DNA of 64,000 bases from Rheum nobile (lineage: Eukaryota; Streptophyta; Magnoliopsida; Caryophyllales; Polygonaceae). Below are positions 11,929-23,171 of the stretch, piece after piece; position 1 is the first letter of the stretch; each line of letters opens with the position of its first letter. Below the pieces are notes generated by a model. That model was not told the DNA's origin. It worked only from the letters and a program-made list of their open reading frames with translations, and did no database searches. The stretch is from NCBI GenBank assembly GCA_027886185.1, contig WOAB01000501.1:1488001-1552000 (forward strand). The letters run 5' to 3'. Position numbers and translations under genes: made by a program.

Positions 11929-12563
11929 GTTCCAAGTATTTTATACATTAATATATTTCCAATATATTTAATGTAATAAAATTGACTTGGAATAGATCAA
12001 ACTTGGTAAATTTTCATGGATGAATTCAAACCGAGTTGATAGCTCTGACAACAAAGCCCTAGGAAAGGGAACTGCTAAACTTAGCACATATTCCTTTTCC
12101 TCAATGTCCTTTCTCGGTTCTGTCTCAGGAACCTTGGTTTATCAGACACTATTCCTACCGACTCAGAGAGTACGGTCTTCACCTTCTCGGTGGACTACTA
12201 GGTTCTACAACCTCAAAGCATAACGAGAGAACCGGGAACTCAAGCCTATCTAGAGATTCGCCATCTCAGCTTCTTCCGAGTTCCTCTGAAGAAAACAGAA
12301 CGCACCCATATCTCACGGGCAATGAGAAAAGAATTAGTCTTTCTAGATATGGAAGCAACTTCCTATATCAGACTAGAGAGAAGGCATGACTATGAACGGT
12401 TTGAAATTTGTACCGTTTTGAAAATTCAGAGCTCTTGAAAACACTTTTCAATTTTAAAACGAGTAAATGGTTCTCAAATACCCAACCCATTTTAAAAACC
12501 TTTGGCTCTGATACCAAATCTGTAACAGATCCTACGAAAACTTTTTAGCTCTGATACCAAATC
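11929..12563 (-). other. gypsy 5' leader with duplicated primer-binding site
   Basis: Untranslated stretch between gag and the 5' LTR. The plus-strand block gctctgataccaaatctgta occurs twice, at 12505-12524 and 12548-12567. The rest shows no gene. Confidence 0.75.
12548..12559 (-). other. primer-binding site, initiator methionine tRNA
   Basis: Minus-strand TGGTATCAGAGC matches the 3' end of plant initiator tRNA-Met, 4 bases from the 5' LTR end. A second exact copy lies at 12505-12516. Confidence 0.9.
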
Positions 12564-15290
12564 TGTAACACCCCCAAATTTATAATCCGTTTGGAAAGGT
12601 ATTACCGCCAGTGACCTCGGTGTTTCTTACCGAAGCCACCCAAGGCTTTACCGGTTTAAACACAATCATGAAAAACAAATGATACAAAATCATTGTAATA
12701 TTTAATTAAATCATGAATCCCGGGATTACATCTCAATCCCGAATAGGACAAATATACAGAGTTAAATCAAACACAACGGAAGTCTTTCTTAAAATATTAC
12801 AAAAGAGTTGTGATCCCCATGATCACATGCCCAAGGATCTCAACCTGATTAGAATTATTAAAACATCAAAACAACCGTCATCTTCATAGTCAATCTAGTC
12901 TCCTCATATCTGTGTTCTATCTGATGTGCCGAATCGAACGGATGACACCAGCCCACATGCGGAGAACAATGTTCGTGGGTTAGTCTACTTGAATAGACTA
13001 GCAAGGGTAAAAAGCAGAGTGGTTCGAGTGATCGTAACCGTTTACTATCATTGTCCCTCGAATGATAACCGAAGGGACGATACATAACCCGGCACTTTCA
13101 CGGAATAACAACAAGAGGTATGCAGAAGAGACGACTCTGGAAGACTGAATCTCCACAGAGACTGACCCGAAAGAGACTCCAAGAGATTGAGTCTTAAGGA
13201 AATATGACAAGTCTGGAACATTATAGTTTCATATGTATATACATAACGTTAAAAACTGACTGAGATGCTTCGGTTCACGACCAACCTCACCGTATAATGC
13301 GAATCACCGCATGATACGACTCCAGATTGGAAAGAGAACGTACTACATTCAAGTCTAACCGAGTTTTCCTAGCCGCACTATTACTTAGCTGCGCTACTCG
13401 TCGAGGTATATTAATCATGTGCGAACCTACGGCACTTATCTTATTTAATTCCAAAACACACAATTACGTTATAAACTTTTAGGATCAGCTCGTCCCGAGA
13501 CGAGAGATCTTTTGGGAACACTCCCAAGATTTGTGACACTGTTTAAGTGCACCGCCTCTTCACCCGAGTAAAGAGGTAGGTCATGACCATCCAATTGGTA
13601 TTAGGTGGGGACGAGCCACCTCTCTACCTGATTATAAAGAAACGACTGGGCCCTAGGGCCTCAGTCACATTCCTACGAATACTCGTTCTAACTACACATT
13701 TCAGAACAGTCAAATAATCATATTAAAGCCATCACGGCTAACATCATAGATATATTTCAATCTAGGTATATATATATAATAGCGTTGTTCTAGCATATAT
13801 ACAACCTATTATAATATCCATTTTAATTTCCAAAGATAGTTTCATAAAACCATTCCAGATATGAACAATGATCAATCCAAATTAATTAACAATTAAGCAA
13901 TTGATAATTAATGGAAATATGGAATGATAAGCAAGAGAGAACCGCCACTTGCCTTAGATCCGATGAAAGCTTTGCACGCTTAGAATTAAAGGGTTTCCAA
14001 GTCCAAAATTGGGACAGATCTGGGATAATAAATCCTTCTAAAACGACCCATAACAAGACCCTAAATTAGATTCAATATCTACATATACGAATCTAAAGGA
14101 ATAAAGATCAAAGGGGTTCGAGCTTCGCCCACTACCAAGCCCAACACACACACACATCACGGCCTATGCTTGCCGCGGGTGCGGTGGTTCGTCGTCGCGG
14201 GGTGCGGTGGTCGAACATGGGCGAGGAGACGAGAGCAACCATGGGTAGAAACTTACCCAAATCGATCCCTTTAGGCTTCGATTCTTCTTGGTTCAAGTCT
14301 ACCACCCTCTTAAGCTACCAACAAGCTTCAAAAGCCTCCTGAGAACGGATCAAAACAAAGCCCAAACAACCACGAAAATCGGATTCAAAGTTCAGCAAAA
14401 GTCACAAATTTCTGAAGGGAAAATCAATGGTTCGCAAGGGTTTTCTTACCAATTTTCGATCGACCTCTAGTTCGATTCGAGCTTGTCTATTCTTTTCACC
14501 CTCTTAATCTACACTTCACCTTCAATATGCAACTTTGATCTGGCCAAACGAATGAGTGAATCGATCAGAAATCGATCTCAAAGTTCAGCTCAGGAACACG
14601 TTTTGCTGATTTCTGACAGAAAAGAGGAGGACGAAGATGGTGAGGAACGAGTTTCTGGCTCCTTTCACGATCTCTCCTCTTCTTTTATAGGCAAACCACG
14701 AAGACCACCCTGAAGACACGTACCCCATGAGGTGTCCAAGTTAGGCCAATAGCCCCGGTGAGTCACCTAAGCTAGTTTGCCAACCGTGCCAAAATGCTTG
14801 CCAGATGCTGAATTTCTGGGCTTTTGACAGCAAAAGGTGGTGAGGAGCCGACTTCTGGCTTCTCCCACGACTTTATCTCTTCATTTAATGGCAAACCATG
14901 AAGACTAATCTGAAGACAAGTATACCAAGAGGTGTCCAAGCTAGGGTAGTAGCCCCGAAGAGTCACCTAAGCTAGCTTGCCAGCTGCACCAAGTTGGCTT
15001 CCCAGCTGCTGAAGTTGGCTTGCTGTGGGGGCTAAGGCAAAGGCCGAAATTCCTCTTTTGTCCTTTTTTACCTTAAGTGGTAAATTTACTTAACCCCGGG
15101 TTAAATATATTTGTACACGAACGAGCTTTTAAGCCAAAAATACCTTAACTGTATTTTATATTGCTCAGAAAAATATTACAGAAGTCAAATATTACACAGA
15201 ATGTTTGTATCTCCTCAAAATTAATCTGGCTTGCAATATGGCTTAAGAAAATTCAAAAAATTTATTCGTGCAAATATACGGGATATTACA
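12564..15290 (-). repeat. 5' LTR of the gypsy element
   Basis: A 2727-bp direct repeat of 7016-9746, flanked by the primer site on the inside and TSD gccat on the outside. Confidence 0.95.
14682..14689 (-). promoter_or_regulatory. TATA box of the gypsy 5' LTR
   Basis: Minus-strand TATAAAAG, kept in both LTR copies, upstream of a purine/pyrimidine-biased stretch. It is the likely element promoter. Confidence 0.5.
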
Positions 15291-15295
15291 GCCAT

Positions 15296-15655
15296 GTCAC
15301 ATCAGAAGTCCAGTGAACATAAAGGTTTTGCATCTCAGTTATCATGCATCATCACCGATCACAACACAGAGGCAACACAACATAATCCAACATCAGAACA
15401 TCAACACCAAAACAGAACACCAACACACCAAAACAGAGAATCAACTTAAACAGAATACCAATGTCTTAGTCATCAGAACATCAACAACAAAACAGAATAT
15501 CAATGTCTCAGTCAACAGCACAACAAACTCATTCAACAACATGCATAATTCAGAGCAATAATCTCAGCAAAAGTACCCATGCATAAACAACTAAAAAAGA
15601 GTGAGACTTAGCTAAAATCAGAATTAGAGGCAACATCACCATAATCGGGGACGAT
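15296..15655. repeat. remainder of the minisatellite unit, then CA-rich sequence
   Basis: 15296-15365 continues the broken ~169-bp unit (ttttgcatctcagtt, catcatc). 15366-15550 is rich in caacac/cagaa words with no convincing ORF. It forms the 3' flank of the small acidic gene on the minus strand. Confidence 0.6.
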
Positions 15656-15958
15656 TCATCTCGCATCTTCATCGTCAGAGGAATCAGGGATGAAGATAAT
15701 CTCAGGGGAATCAGGGAGGACGACGATCTCAGGGGTAGGAAAGAGCTCAACGAACTCAGGGGTAGCAGGAAGCTCAACGATCTCTGAGGGCTCTTCCCGC
15801 AGCTTTCCCTCCACAGTTTCCTCTGAGCCAACAGGAGTGAAGCTGTGATCCCCAACACAATCGCCATCCCACTCGCACTGTGGAGCTTGAGAGCAAGCAA
15901 CAAAAAGTGCATCAGAAGTCCAAGACCCATCGGACTTAAATAGGTCCGAATCACCCAT
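15656..15958 (-). CDS. small acidic protein of unknown function (100 aa)
   Basis: Not recognised. The ATG at 15958 opens a complete 100-aa frame starting MGDSDLF. A cysteine-containing middle (ACSQAPQCEWDGDC) is followed by a C-terminal half of about four imperfect ten-residue repeats of the type (I/F)V(E/V)LPxxPE, ending in an acidic tail (DSSDDEDAR). The minus-strand sequence upstream (15960-16380) is strongly TC-rich, as in many plant 5' leaders. No intron signals are needed. The protein has no signal peptide or membrane segment. An overlapping 200-aa frame in another phase is low-complexity and less likely. It could be a real small gene or a fragment of a larger one. Confidence 0.5.
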   Translation of the reverse strand: MGDSDLFKSDGSWTSDALFVACSQAPQCEWDGDCVGDHSFTPVGSEETVEGKLREEPSEIVELPATPEFVELFPTPEIVVLPDSPEIIFIPDSSDDEDAR

Positions 15959-16502
15959 TTTTTATGCAAACAGAGAAGGGAACCCAGGGGACCGGGGTTT
16001 TCAAAGCAACGATTTCTGAGATTTAGGGTTTTTTTGGGCGGGTTTTGGGAGATATGGGTAGATCTAGACGAAGAGCAAGCATTTTCTGTGTTTTGGGGAC
16101 AGTCGGAGCAGATTAATCGCCGGCGAGCAGATCTGCAACAGATCGAAATCATTTTTGATGAGTTAGGGTTTCAGAGAGAGCTCAGACGAGAGAGAGAGAG
16201 ATCATACGAGAGAGTAGAGAAGGAGAGGCACCTTCAAGAAGAGTGAGAGGTCAGATGAGAGCACAAAGGAGAACTAGAGGTAAAGAGAGCTCAGACGAGA
16301 GAGCTCAGATCTAGGATTTCAGAGAGAATGAGAGAGGAGAAGAGAAGAGAGTGGCGAGGAGTGAGACGAGAGAGTGAGGGGTGAGAGCTCAGATTAGGGT
16401 ATTTAGGGTTAGGGTGGGAAATGGGCTGGGCTGGGTAGATTAGGGTTTCGGTTAATTGGGCTGGATAGATTAGGCCGGGTTAAATGGGTAGATTAGAGGT
16501 AG
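15959..16502. other. TC-rich leader and G/T-rich intergenic sequence
   Basis: On the minus strand, 15960-16380 is pyrimidine-rich (many CTCTCT runs), fitting a 5' leader/core promoter. 16390-16500 is made of ttagggt/gggctggg words. No gene seen on the plus strand. Confidence 0.5.
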
Positions 16503-16510
16503 GTTAATAT

Positions 16511-17060
16511 TAGGGTTGTTCATAACCGGATATCCGATCCGATCCGGCTTATCGGATCGGATATCCGCAGACACGATTTTTCAAAACTGTGATCCGTATC
16601 CGATCCGAAACGTTTCGGATATCCGATCCGAAAGTCCCGGATCAGACCGGATATCCGAAACGGATATCCTAAATATCCGATTAGTACATAAACATCATAT
16701 ATTAAGGAAAAATACATATTTTAACATGATAAAATAATATATAAATACTTCATATTTTAATTTTTAATTTAAAATAATATATAAATACATCATATATTAT
16801 GGCAAAATACATATTTTAACACAAATGTCTATTAGCAAAATACATATTTTAATTTTTAATTTAAAATATTAATAATAGCAAGCTACCCCCGGATATCCGG
16901 CAGATACCAAACCCCGATCCGTATCCGATCCGTTGATCCGGAAAAATTTCCCGGATCGGATCGGATTCGGATAATTATTCATCGGATACGGATTTTTTCG
17001 GATCAGATCGGCGGATCAACGGATCGGATCATGCGGATCGGATATTTTTGAACAGCCCTA
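16511..17060. mobile_element. hAT-type nonautonomous element, 8-bp TSD gttaatat
   Basis: The ends are inverted: tagggttgttca at the left and tgaacagcccta at the right, extending into atatccgatcc. Exact 8-bp duplications gttaatat lie at 16503-16510 and 17061-17068, typical of hAT transposition. Both arms consist of iterated ggatcggatatcc words around an AT-rich centre. There is no transposase. Confidence 0.88.
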
Positions 17061-17068
17061 GTTAATAT

Positions 17069-17524
17069 GGGTTAGGGATATTGGGTTAGGTTAAAATATG
17101 GGTTTGGGTTAGTTTGGTTAAAAATATAATTTGGGTTAAGTTAATGGATTTAGGAGTAGTTTGGTTAATTTTGTTAGATTAATTAATTAGATTAATTAGG
17201 TTAATGGAATATGGTTTATTAAGTTTTAGGTTATGGATAAAAATGGTGGATATTAATGAAGTTTGAGATGGATGAAGATGGTAGGTGATAATGATTGGAT
17301 GTGAATGATTGGATGTTTTTGGATGAGGGATAAAATGGTGTAAAAGATGGAATGAATAAGGATAATATTGGAAAGAAAAGATGGATAAAAAAGGAAAGTA
17401 GGACAAACAAAAGGGGACGCCCAAAACGGAAACAGGACGAATATTATGGGACGGAGGGAGTATTACATATGCAAAGCACCATTGCAGGCCTGTAAAGCTA
17501 CGGCTGGCATGTATAACGTACAGT
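17069..17524. other. AT-rich intergenic sequence with a MITE-like tail
   Basis: Composed of ggttaattt/gattaatta words. Near 17446-17461 it contains gggacggagggagtat, the usual end of a common plant MITE family, but no matching left end was found. No gene seen. Confidence 0.4.
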
Positions 17525-17529
17525 ATTGT

Positions 17530-17750
17530 TATGAAGTATATGGATCAAACACGTGGTGTTCTCCTATTTGCTAGCTGGATATCTTGTTAGAGTTAGTTAG
17601 ATTAGCTCTCTGTAGTCTGTTACTGTTAGCCAGTTTAGCCTTGTATATATAGTCATAGTCTTCTTTACTTCCGGATCAATTCATTCACAAGTTTCAAAAA
17701 TCTTTCATGAGTTCGTTCTCTCTTCTAAGTCATGGTTCTAAATCTTCAAA
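17530..17750 (+). repeat. 5' LTR of copia B
   Basis: A 221-bp direct repeat of 26540-26760 with four substitutions. It contains the TATA box tatatata at 17644-17651. Confidence 0.93.
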
Positions 17751-17762
17751 TGGTATCAGAGC
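17751..17762 (+). other. primer-binding site of copia B
   Basis: tggtatcagagc, complementary to initiator tRNA-Met, directly abuts the LTR end. Confidence 0.93.
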
Positions 17763-17921
17763 TAGCAAGAAAAGTTTGTTGAATTCAGTGAGAATTAGCT
17801 TGTTTAGGCAAATTGATTCTGGAATTGAATCCAGAGTTAAAGAAGAATCTTGAGTTCAAGATTCAATCCGATTGAAGAGATCTTGTGTTCAAGATCCAGT
17901 TGATCGATCATCGATAGGAAG

Positions 17922-20900
17922 ATGGATACGGAAGATCAGAATTCAGGAACTGGAGGCAGGAATGGGAGAAGAAATGGAGTTCTTGAGGAAGAACTAGATG
18001 TCGATAGTGGAAATCGCAATCGCGGCAACGGAAATCGCGATGGATTGCGAAGAGAAATTCCGATTGGACAAGGTACTCATAGCTATTCCGATCCTTTATA
18101 TTTGTCAAATTCAGATCATCCTGGATCGCAGTTGATTGTGACACTGTTTAACGGGACAAATTTCATTTCCTGGAGTAGAGGAATTAGAATGGCCTTAGGA
18201 TCGAAACGGAAATTAGGTTTTATTGATGGCACTTGTCTAATGTCGAATGAAGATGATGATGAGAAATTCCAGAATTGGATTAGAGCTGATTATATGGTGA
18301 GAATGTGAGATGTTGGATATTAAACTCTATGATTAGTGATATCTCCGAAGGATTTATGATTGTTACTTCTGCGAAAGAATTATAGACTAAAATTTTAGAG
18401 AGATTCTCAGAATCTAACGCACCTTTGGTGTATCAGTTGCAAAAGGATCTGAGTAATGTCAAACAAGAAAATCTGAGTATTGTTGCGTATAATGGAAAAC
18501 TTAAAAAGCTTTGGGATGAGTTACAAATATTGGAAGGAATACCTTCATGTGATTGTGGAGCATTAAACCATTGCACTCGTTTGTTGTTAAAGAGAATGTT
18601 GGATCGAGAACAAAAGACTAGGGTGATGCAGTTTCTAATGGGACTAAATGAGTCTTATGAACATGTGAGAAGCACAATTTTGGCTTATGAGCCACTGCCT
18701 TCTGTGAATAATGTAACACCTCCGACTTATTGTCGGTAGTGCCACATGTCAGTGACCTCAGACATTACCGCCCAAAGTCACCCCAAGCTTTAATCGGAAT
18801 AATTAAACTTAAATACGTAAATATATTAAATGAAAGATTAAACAGCGGGAGACATTTACATATGAAACTCAACTCTTTTATTAAAAGATCTCTCGTCAAA
18901 CGAGGAGATGATTTTACAACAGAGTGATAATACAGCGGAAGACTTTAAATTACACAGCAGAAGACTTTTAAGAATCAACCTATAACATGGCTAGGTATAA
19001 AGATATATTAAAGTAATACTCAACAACTTAAAACACTGACACTTAAATCTTCGTCTGTAAGTCTCTTCTTCAATTGGTTACTTCAAGTCTTCGGGAACCA
19101 ACCACTGATGTGCCGTATAGGACGGATGACACCAGCCAACCATGCAAGGAATAAAACCTGGTTGATTAGTCTAATGAATGCAAGGGTGAAAACAGAATGG
19201 TTCTAGTGATCGTAACCGTTTACTATCATTGTTCCTCGAATAAAAACCGAAGGAACGATATATAATCCGATACTTTCATGGAATGATTTATTATTAAAAT
19301 ATGCACTGAAGAGAAGACTTCAAAGGAATTGAGCCTTATGGGAAATGTATGAAGGGAGGACTCCAAAAGATTGAGTCTTACTGGAAATTATAACAACTGT
19401 TTGGGAACGTTAAAGTTTCACACAAGCGTTTAAAAGCGACTTGACTATTTGGGTCCACGACCAACCTCACCGCTTAGTGCGAATTCAGATTAGGAAGGTG
19501 GATTTACTCTAATCGAAGCACAAACGAGTTTCCACATTGTACTTCTCGCCCAAGGTTTATTAATTATGTGCTTAATCGCACTTATCTTATTTAATTACAA
19601 CACGTACATTAATGTTAAGACTTTTAATATTATCTCGAGTAACTACGAGAAGGTTAACAAGATTTTAATATTATCTCGAGTAACTACGAGGATTCTTTTA
19701 ATATTATCTCGAGTAACTACGAGGATTTTAATACACAGGGTGACAATTATGCCAACCCAAATTGCACTAGCAGAGTGCTTAACACCTCCTACCTTAACGG
19801 TGGATAGGAAGCAATGGGTCATGACCTTTAAGAGCATTAGGAAATTATTCCGACTAGTACCAAGTTATAAGGAAACGATTAATCCTTATCCGGAATTAGC
19901 GTTCCTACGAATACTCGTGCTAATCTAGCATTTAAAGTTTACATTTAAATCCACAACAAAACCATTACGGTAATTAACAAATATAATAGCGTTGTTTCTA
20001 GCAACATATCATAATATCACCTTTTAATCACGTTATTTATAAAATCTGTTCCCAAACGAAAACAAAGTTCAATCCAATTACTTAATAATTAAAAGCAATT
20101 GATAATTAATAGAACATTGAATGATTAAGCAAAAACGAACCGTCACTTGCCTTAAGTAGATTCGGCGATGAATCTAGACGAGACGACTATTGATGATATC
20201 ATTTCCGGAGATATGGCCTATGCTTCAGATAGCTCTAGCAAATTACGGGTCCACACGCGATCCAGCAATTAACGTTATACCGCTCGAAATTACGGATAAA
20301 AGTGGGTCGAAATTATACCGCTCGATCGAACTCGGGTTAAATCTGGACAGAAATAACTAATGGGCTTTTCGGCCCAACAAGAGCTGGCAAAGGGAGGGGG
20401 GCACCACTCCTTCATCTTCCCCACAACAACAACAGCGGCACAACGCAGGTAGCAACAGCAGCTCGGCACTGGGGTCTTCGCCGTCGGGGAGAAGCTCTCG
20501 TCGCCGGGAGAGTAGCGCTCAGCAGCGCAGTAATAGCGGCGGTCACAGTGGTGGCACGCAGCAGCTCCGACAACGGCAGAAGGACGCAGCAGCTGCAGCG
20601 GACAACTCCGACTCGCGGCGCCTCGTCGATGGCTCGCCTTGTCGCCGGGGAGGAGCAGCAGCAGCACCCACGAACAGCGACACCACGCAGCAGCTAGCTC
20701 CAGTTCGTCACGATCCGAACCAGGGAAAGAAGGTGGTGGAGGCGGTTGGTTGTGCTCGTCGGTGGTTACTTGAGCAGAAGGAAAGCGAAGCAAGAAGAGA
20801 GTTGGGTGCCCATCACCCTCCAGACCGGGCTCCATATATAGCCCAAGGAAGAGTCCCGACCAACGCATCGCCAGGTGCCTCGACCGGGATTGCACACAGG

Positions 20901-21660
20901 GGGAGTATTCGTGGCAGGATTTGCACGCGGGGAAGTATTCATGGCAGGCATGCAAATGTTGTTATGGGAAATGGTTTTGGTATGGGTTTTTAACCCCGAA
21001 AATTATATGTTTGTATCCAAATAAATATTTTAAGTCCTGAAAATACATTGAATGTATTTTATACCACTCAAGGAATTATTTCGGAGATCAATGATGTTAC
21101 GGAAAATCCGAACTCCACTGAAAGCGAAATAATTATTGAACGAAGGTTGGAAAAATTACTCAATTATCCTCACTAAAAAATGAGAGATATTACAAATAAG
21201 GCATTTCAGATGGTAATGAGGATTGAGAGACAAAAGGAGATAACAGGAAATGTGAATACTTCACAGGATTCCATGGCTATGAATGCTAATAGATACAATC
21301 AGAATCGACAATATGACAGTGGGAGACAGAACAACTATAGGAGGCCCAATGATTCGGGTAGAAGAGATCAAGATAGGCAGTATGGGAATGAGTCTAGCAG
21401 GGGAACTGATAAAAGGGACATGAAATGTTATCATTGTGGTGCTAAAGGACATGTTAAGGAAACATGTTTTAAACTTGTAGGTTACCCTGACTGGTACAAA
21501 GGCCCAAGAGATCCCAATGTGAATAAGTTTGCTGCACATGTACAGGATGTACACATGGAAGACAGTCCTTTGGAGGCTGGTGAAGGAACTGGTGGTCATC
21601 ATGGACCTGATCCTACAATGGTCAATACAGTTTATCAAGAGATTGTCAAAATGATGAAAG
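17922..21660 (+). pseudogene. copia B gag, split by a solo LTR and frameshifted
   Basis: The frame opens at ATG 17922 (MDTEDQNSGTGG) and contains the gag N-terminal block LFNGTNFISWSRGIRMALGS. It shifts frame near 18303, has TAG at 18383-18385, and then reads the conserved VYQLQKDLSNVKQ...VMQFLMGLNESYEHVRSTIL until the solo LTR at 18712. It resumes at 21195 with NKAFQMVMRIERQ, then the CCHC knuckle CYHCGAKGHVKETC and GYPDWYKG. The second solo LTR at 21661 separates it from the protease; across that insertion the frame stays consistent (KMMK joins GKGTMDDSD). This is one gag gene in pieces. Confidence 0.88.
18712..21194 (-). mobile_element. solo LTR of a gypsy family, TSD aataa
   Basis: Starts tgtaacacct and ends gagatattaca, flanked by aataa (18707-18711 and 21195-21199). 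It shares many blocks with the LTR at 7016 (gtgacctc, ggatgacaccagcc, gatcgtaaccgtttactatc, ccaacctcaccg), so it is a related but diverged family in the same orientation. A GC-rich CAG-repeat stretch (20390-20700) and a TATA box (minus, near 20840) are part of the LTR. No internal region remains, as after recombination between two LTRs. Confidence 0.9.
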
Positions 21661-23155
21661 TGATAAGCACTACTTTGTAGGGCTTAACTAAGAGTCATTA
21701 GAGGATTTATTGGTGTCATTCGGGTAGATTTAGACACATTCATGTGTATAGAATTTGGGGGTGAAGTTGGTGTATTTGGAGGTATTTGAGCGGTTTTGGA
21801 TATCATATGAGACACTGAGGAAGAAACCACATGAGAAGACGAGGAAGAGGAGTGCAATGAAGAGTAGAAGAACCATAGGCTGAATTCAATTGGTCCGTTC
21901 TCTCTACTCCGATGTCCAAATGGAGTGATTCTAATTCTAGGAGTTAGCTTTTGAAGTCTACTTCAAGTCCTCAAAATATGAGCGCGATCCGAGTTGGGAA
22001 TCAAAAGTTATGGCATTTTTACGGAAGTGTCACAGGAGCTGAACCGAAGAATGGCGACAGCCGTACAAAGACGGCGACCGCCGTAATTACGGCGCCCGCC
22101 GTGAACCTTACGGCGCCCGTCGCAATTGGCTTTCCACCGACCTTGGCTACGAAGTGACCACGGCGCCCACCGTTTAATTGCAGCGCCCGTCGTGAAGGTT
22201 GCAGCGGCCGCCGTGAACGTCTGAAGTCCGCCGAGCCGATTTTCCTTTTATGTTTTATTTTTGGATTATTTTATTACGTTTTATTATTTCGTTTTAGGTT
22301 AATTTCAGAATTATTTCCTTTAGTATTTAAGGGTAGAGAAAGACTTGTTTCCATTATCTCTAAACCCTAATTTCACTTTTCTATTCTACGTATTTGCTAT
22401 GAAGAACTAAGCCTCCCTTGCTTAGTCAAACGCTGAAGCTTTCATTGTGATTTAGTTGTGAGACTCTTACTCTTAATCTATTGCATGGAATTTATCTTCT
22501 CTCTCGATTGATTGCTTATGATTGATATTGATATTCTTTAGTCTGATCAACTAGGGTTTGTTGTTATTGGTCTATTGCTAGATCTAGATTGTTACTGGTT
22601 GAGCATATCTATTTCAGAGTAGCAACTGCATCGTACTAGTATCTGGTTGTGCTAGTCTTATGCAGGAGAGATTTGATTTACATTCTAGGATAAAAGATGG
22701 TTGTTTTATGCTAGAATTGTATCCAACTATATTCATATCCGCAATGCTGCTATTAAACTGAATCTTGATAGTTTCAGGGTTGTTTGATTAGTTAGTGTTA
22801 ATAGTATCTGGTTGTGCTATTAGTTATATCTGAAAAGGAATTGGAATTTCCATTGCATGTGATTTTGAATAAGTGTCTAGGATCAACTTGTCATACGAAT
22901 AGTGGATGTTGTTTGACTAAGTGTTTTTTCCTATTACTGAATTCATCAACTTTTAGTCTACTTACCTTTTTCATGCTTAGATTACTTAAACAAACAAAAC
23001 TCCCCATTTGGTTACTTTGGATTGACATACAAATTGCATATTTAGATAGAATTTGCCTCCCTGTGGATTCGACCTTTACTTACCTAGGACTACGGTTTAA
23101 GGTTTGTTTGGATATTTTGCATAGTAGAAATTAGAACGACAAATTCCTGTTATCA
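21661..23155 (+). mobile_element. solo LTR (Athila/Tat-like), imperfect TSD
   Basis: Starts TGATAAGC and ends TGTTATCA, with inverted termini TGATAA/TTATCA. The flanks gaaag (21656-21660) and aaaag (23156-23160) differ at one base. The ending ccctgtggattcgacc is familiar from gypsy LTRs of the Athila/Tat group and suggests plus orientation; this is from memory of the family. A cluster of cggcgcccgccgt words lies at 22050-22210. No ORF of note. Confidence 0.75.
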
Positions 23156-23171
23156 AAAAGGGAAAGGAACT

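Larger units (their letters stand above)
7016..15290 (-). mobile_element. Ty3/gypsy LTR retrotransposon, internally deleted, TSD gccat
   Basis: Two near-identical direct repeats of 2.73 kb begin tgtaacaccc and end atattaca. Both sides carry the 5-bp duplication gccat (7011-7015 and 15291-15295). A polypurine tract (minus AAGGGGGGAGTGA) adjoins the left LTR, and an initiator-Met primer site adjoins the right LTR, so the element reads on the minus strand. Gag is open, but pol survives only as an RT-thumb/RNase H remnant; protease, the RT palm and integrase are missing. By eye the LTRs differ at roughly 25 sites in the first 1.65 kb, suggesting a recent insertion. The very long LTR recalls Tekay/Del chromoviruses, but without integrase that remains inference. 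Confidence 0.95.

Noticed and set aside
17446..17461. MITE end gggacggagggagtat
   Set aside because: Only one end is visible, with no partner or target duplication nearby, so no element is called.
20290..20955. 221-aa minus-strand frame in GC-rich CAG-repeat DNA
   Set aside because: It lies inside the solo LTR 18712-21194 and reads as a low-complexity Ala/Ser/Cys mix without any domain.
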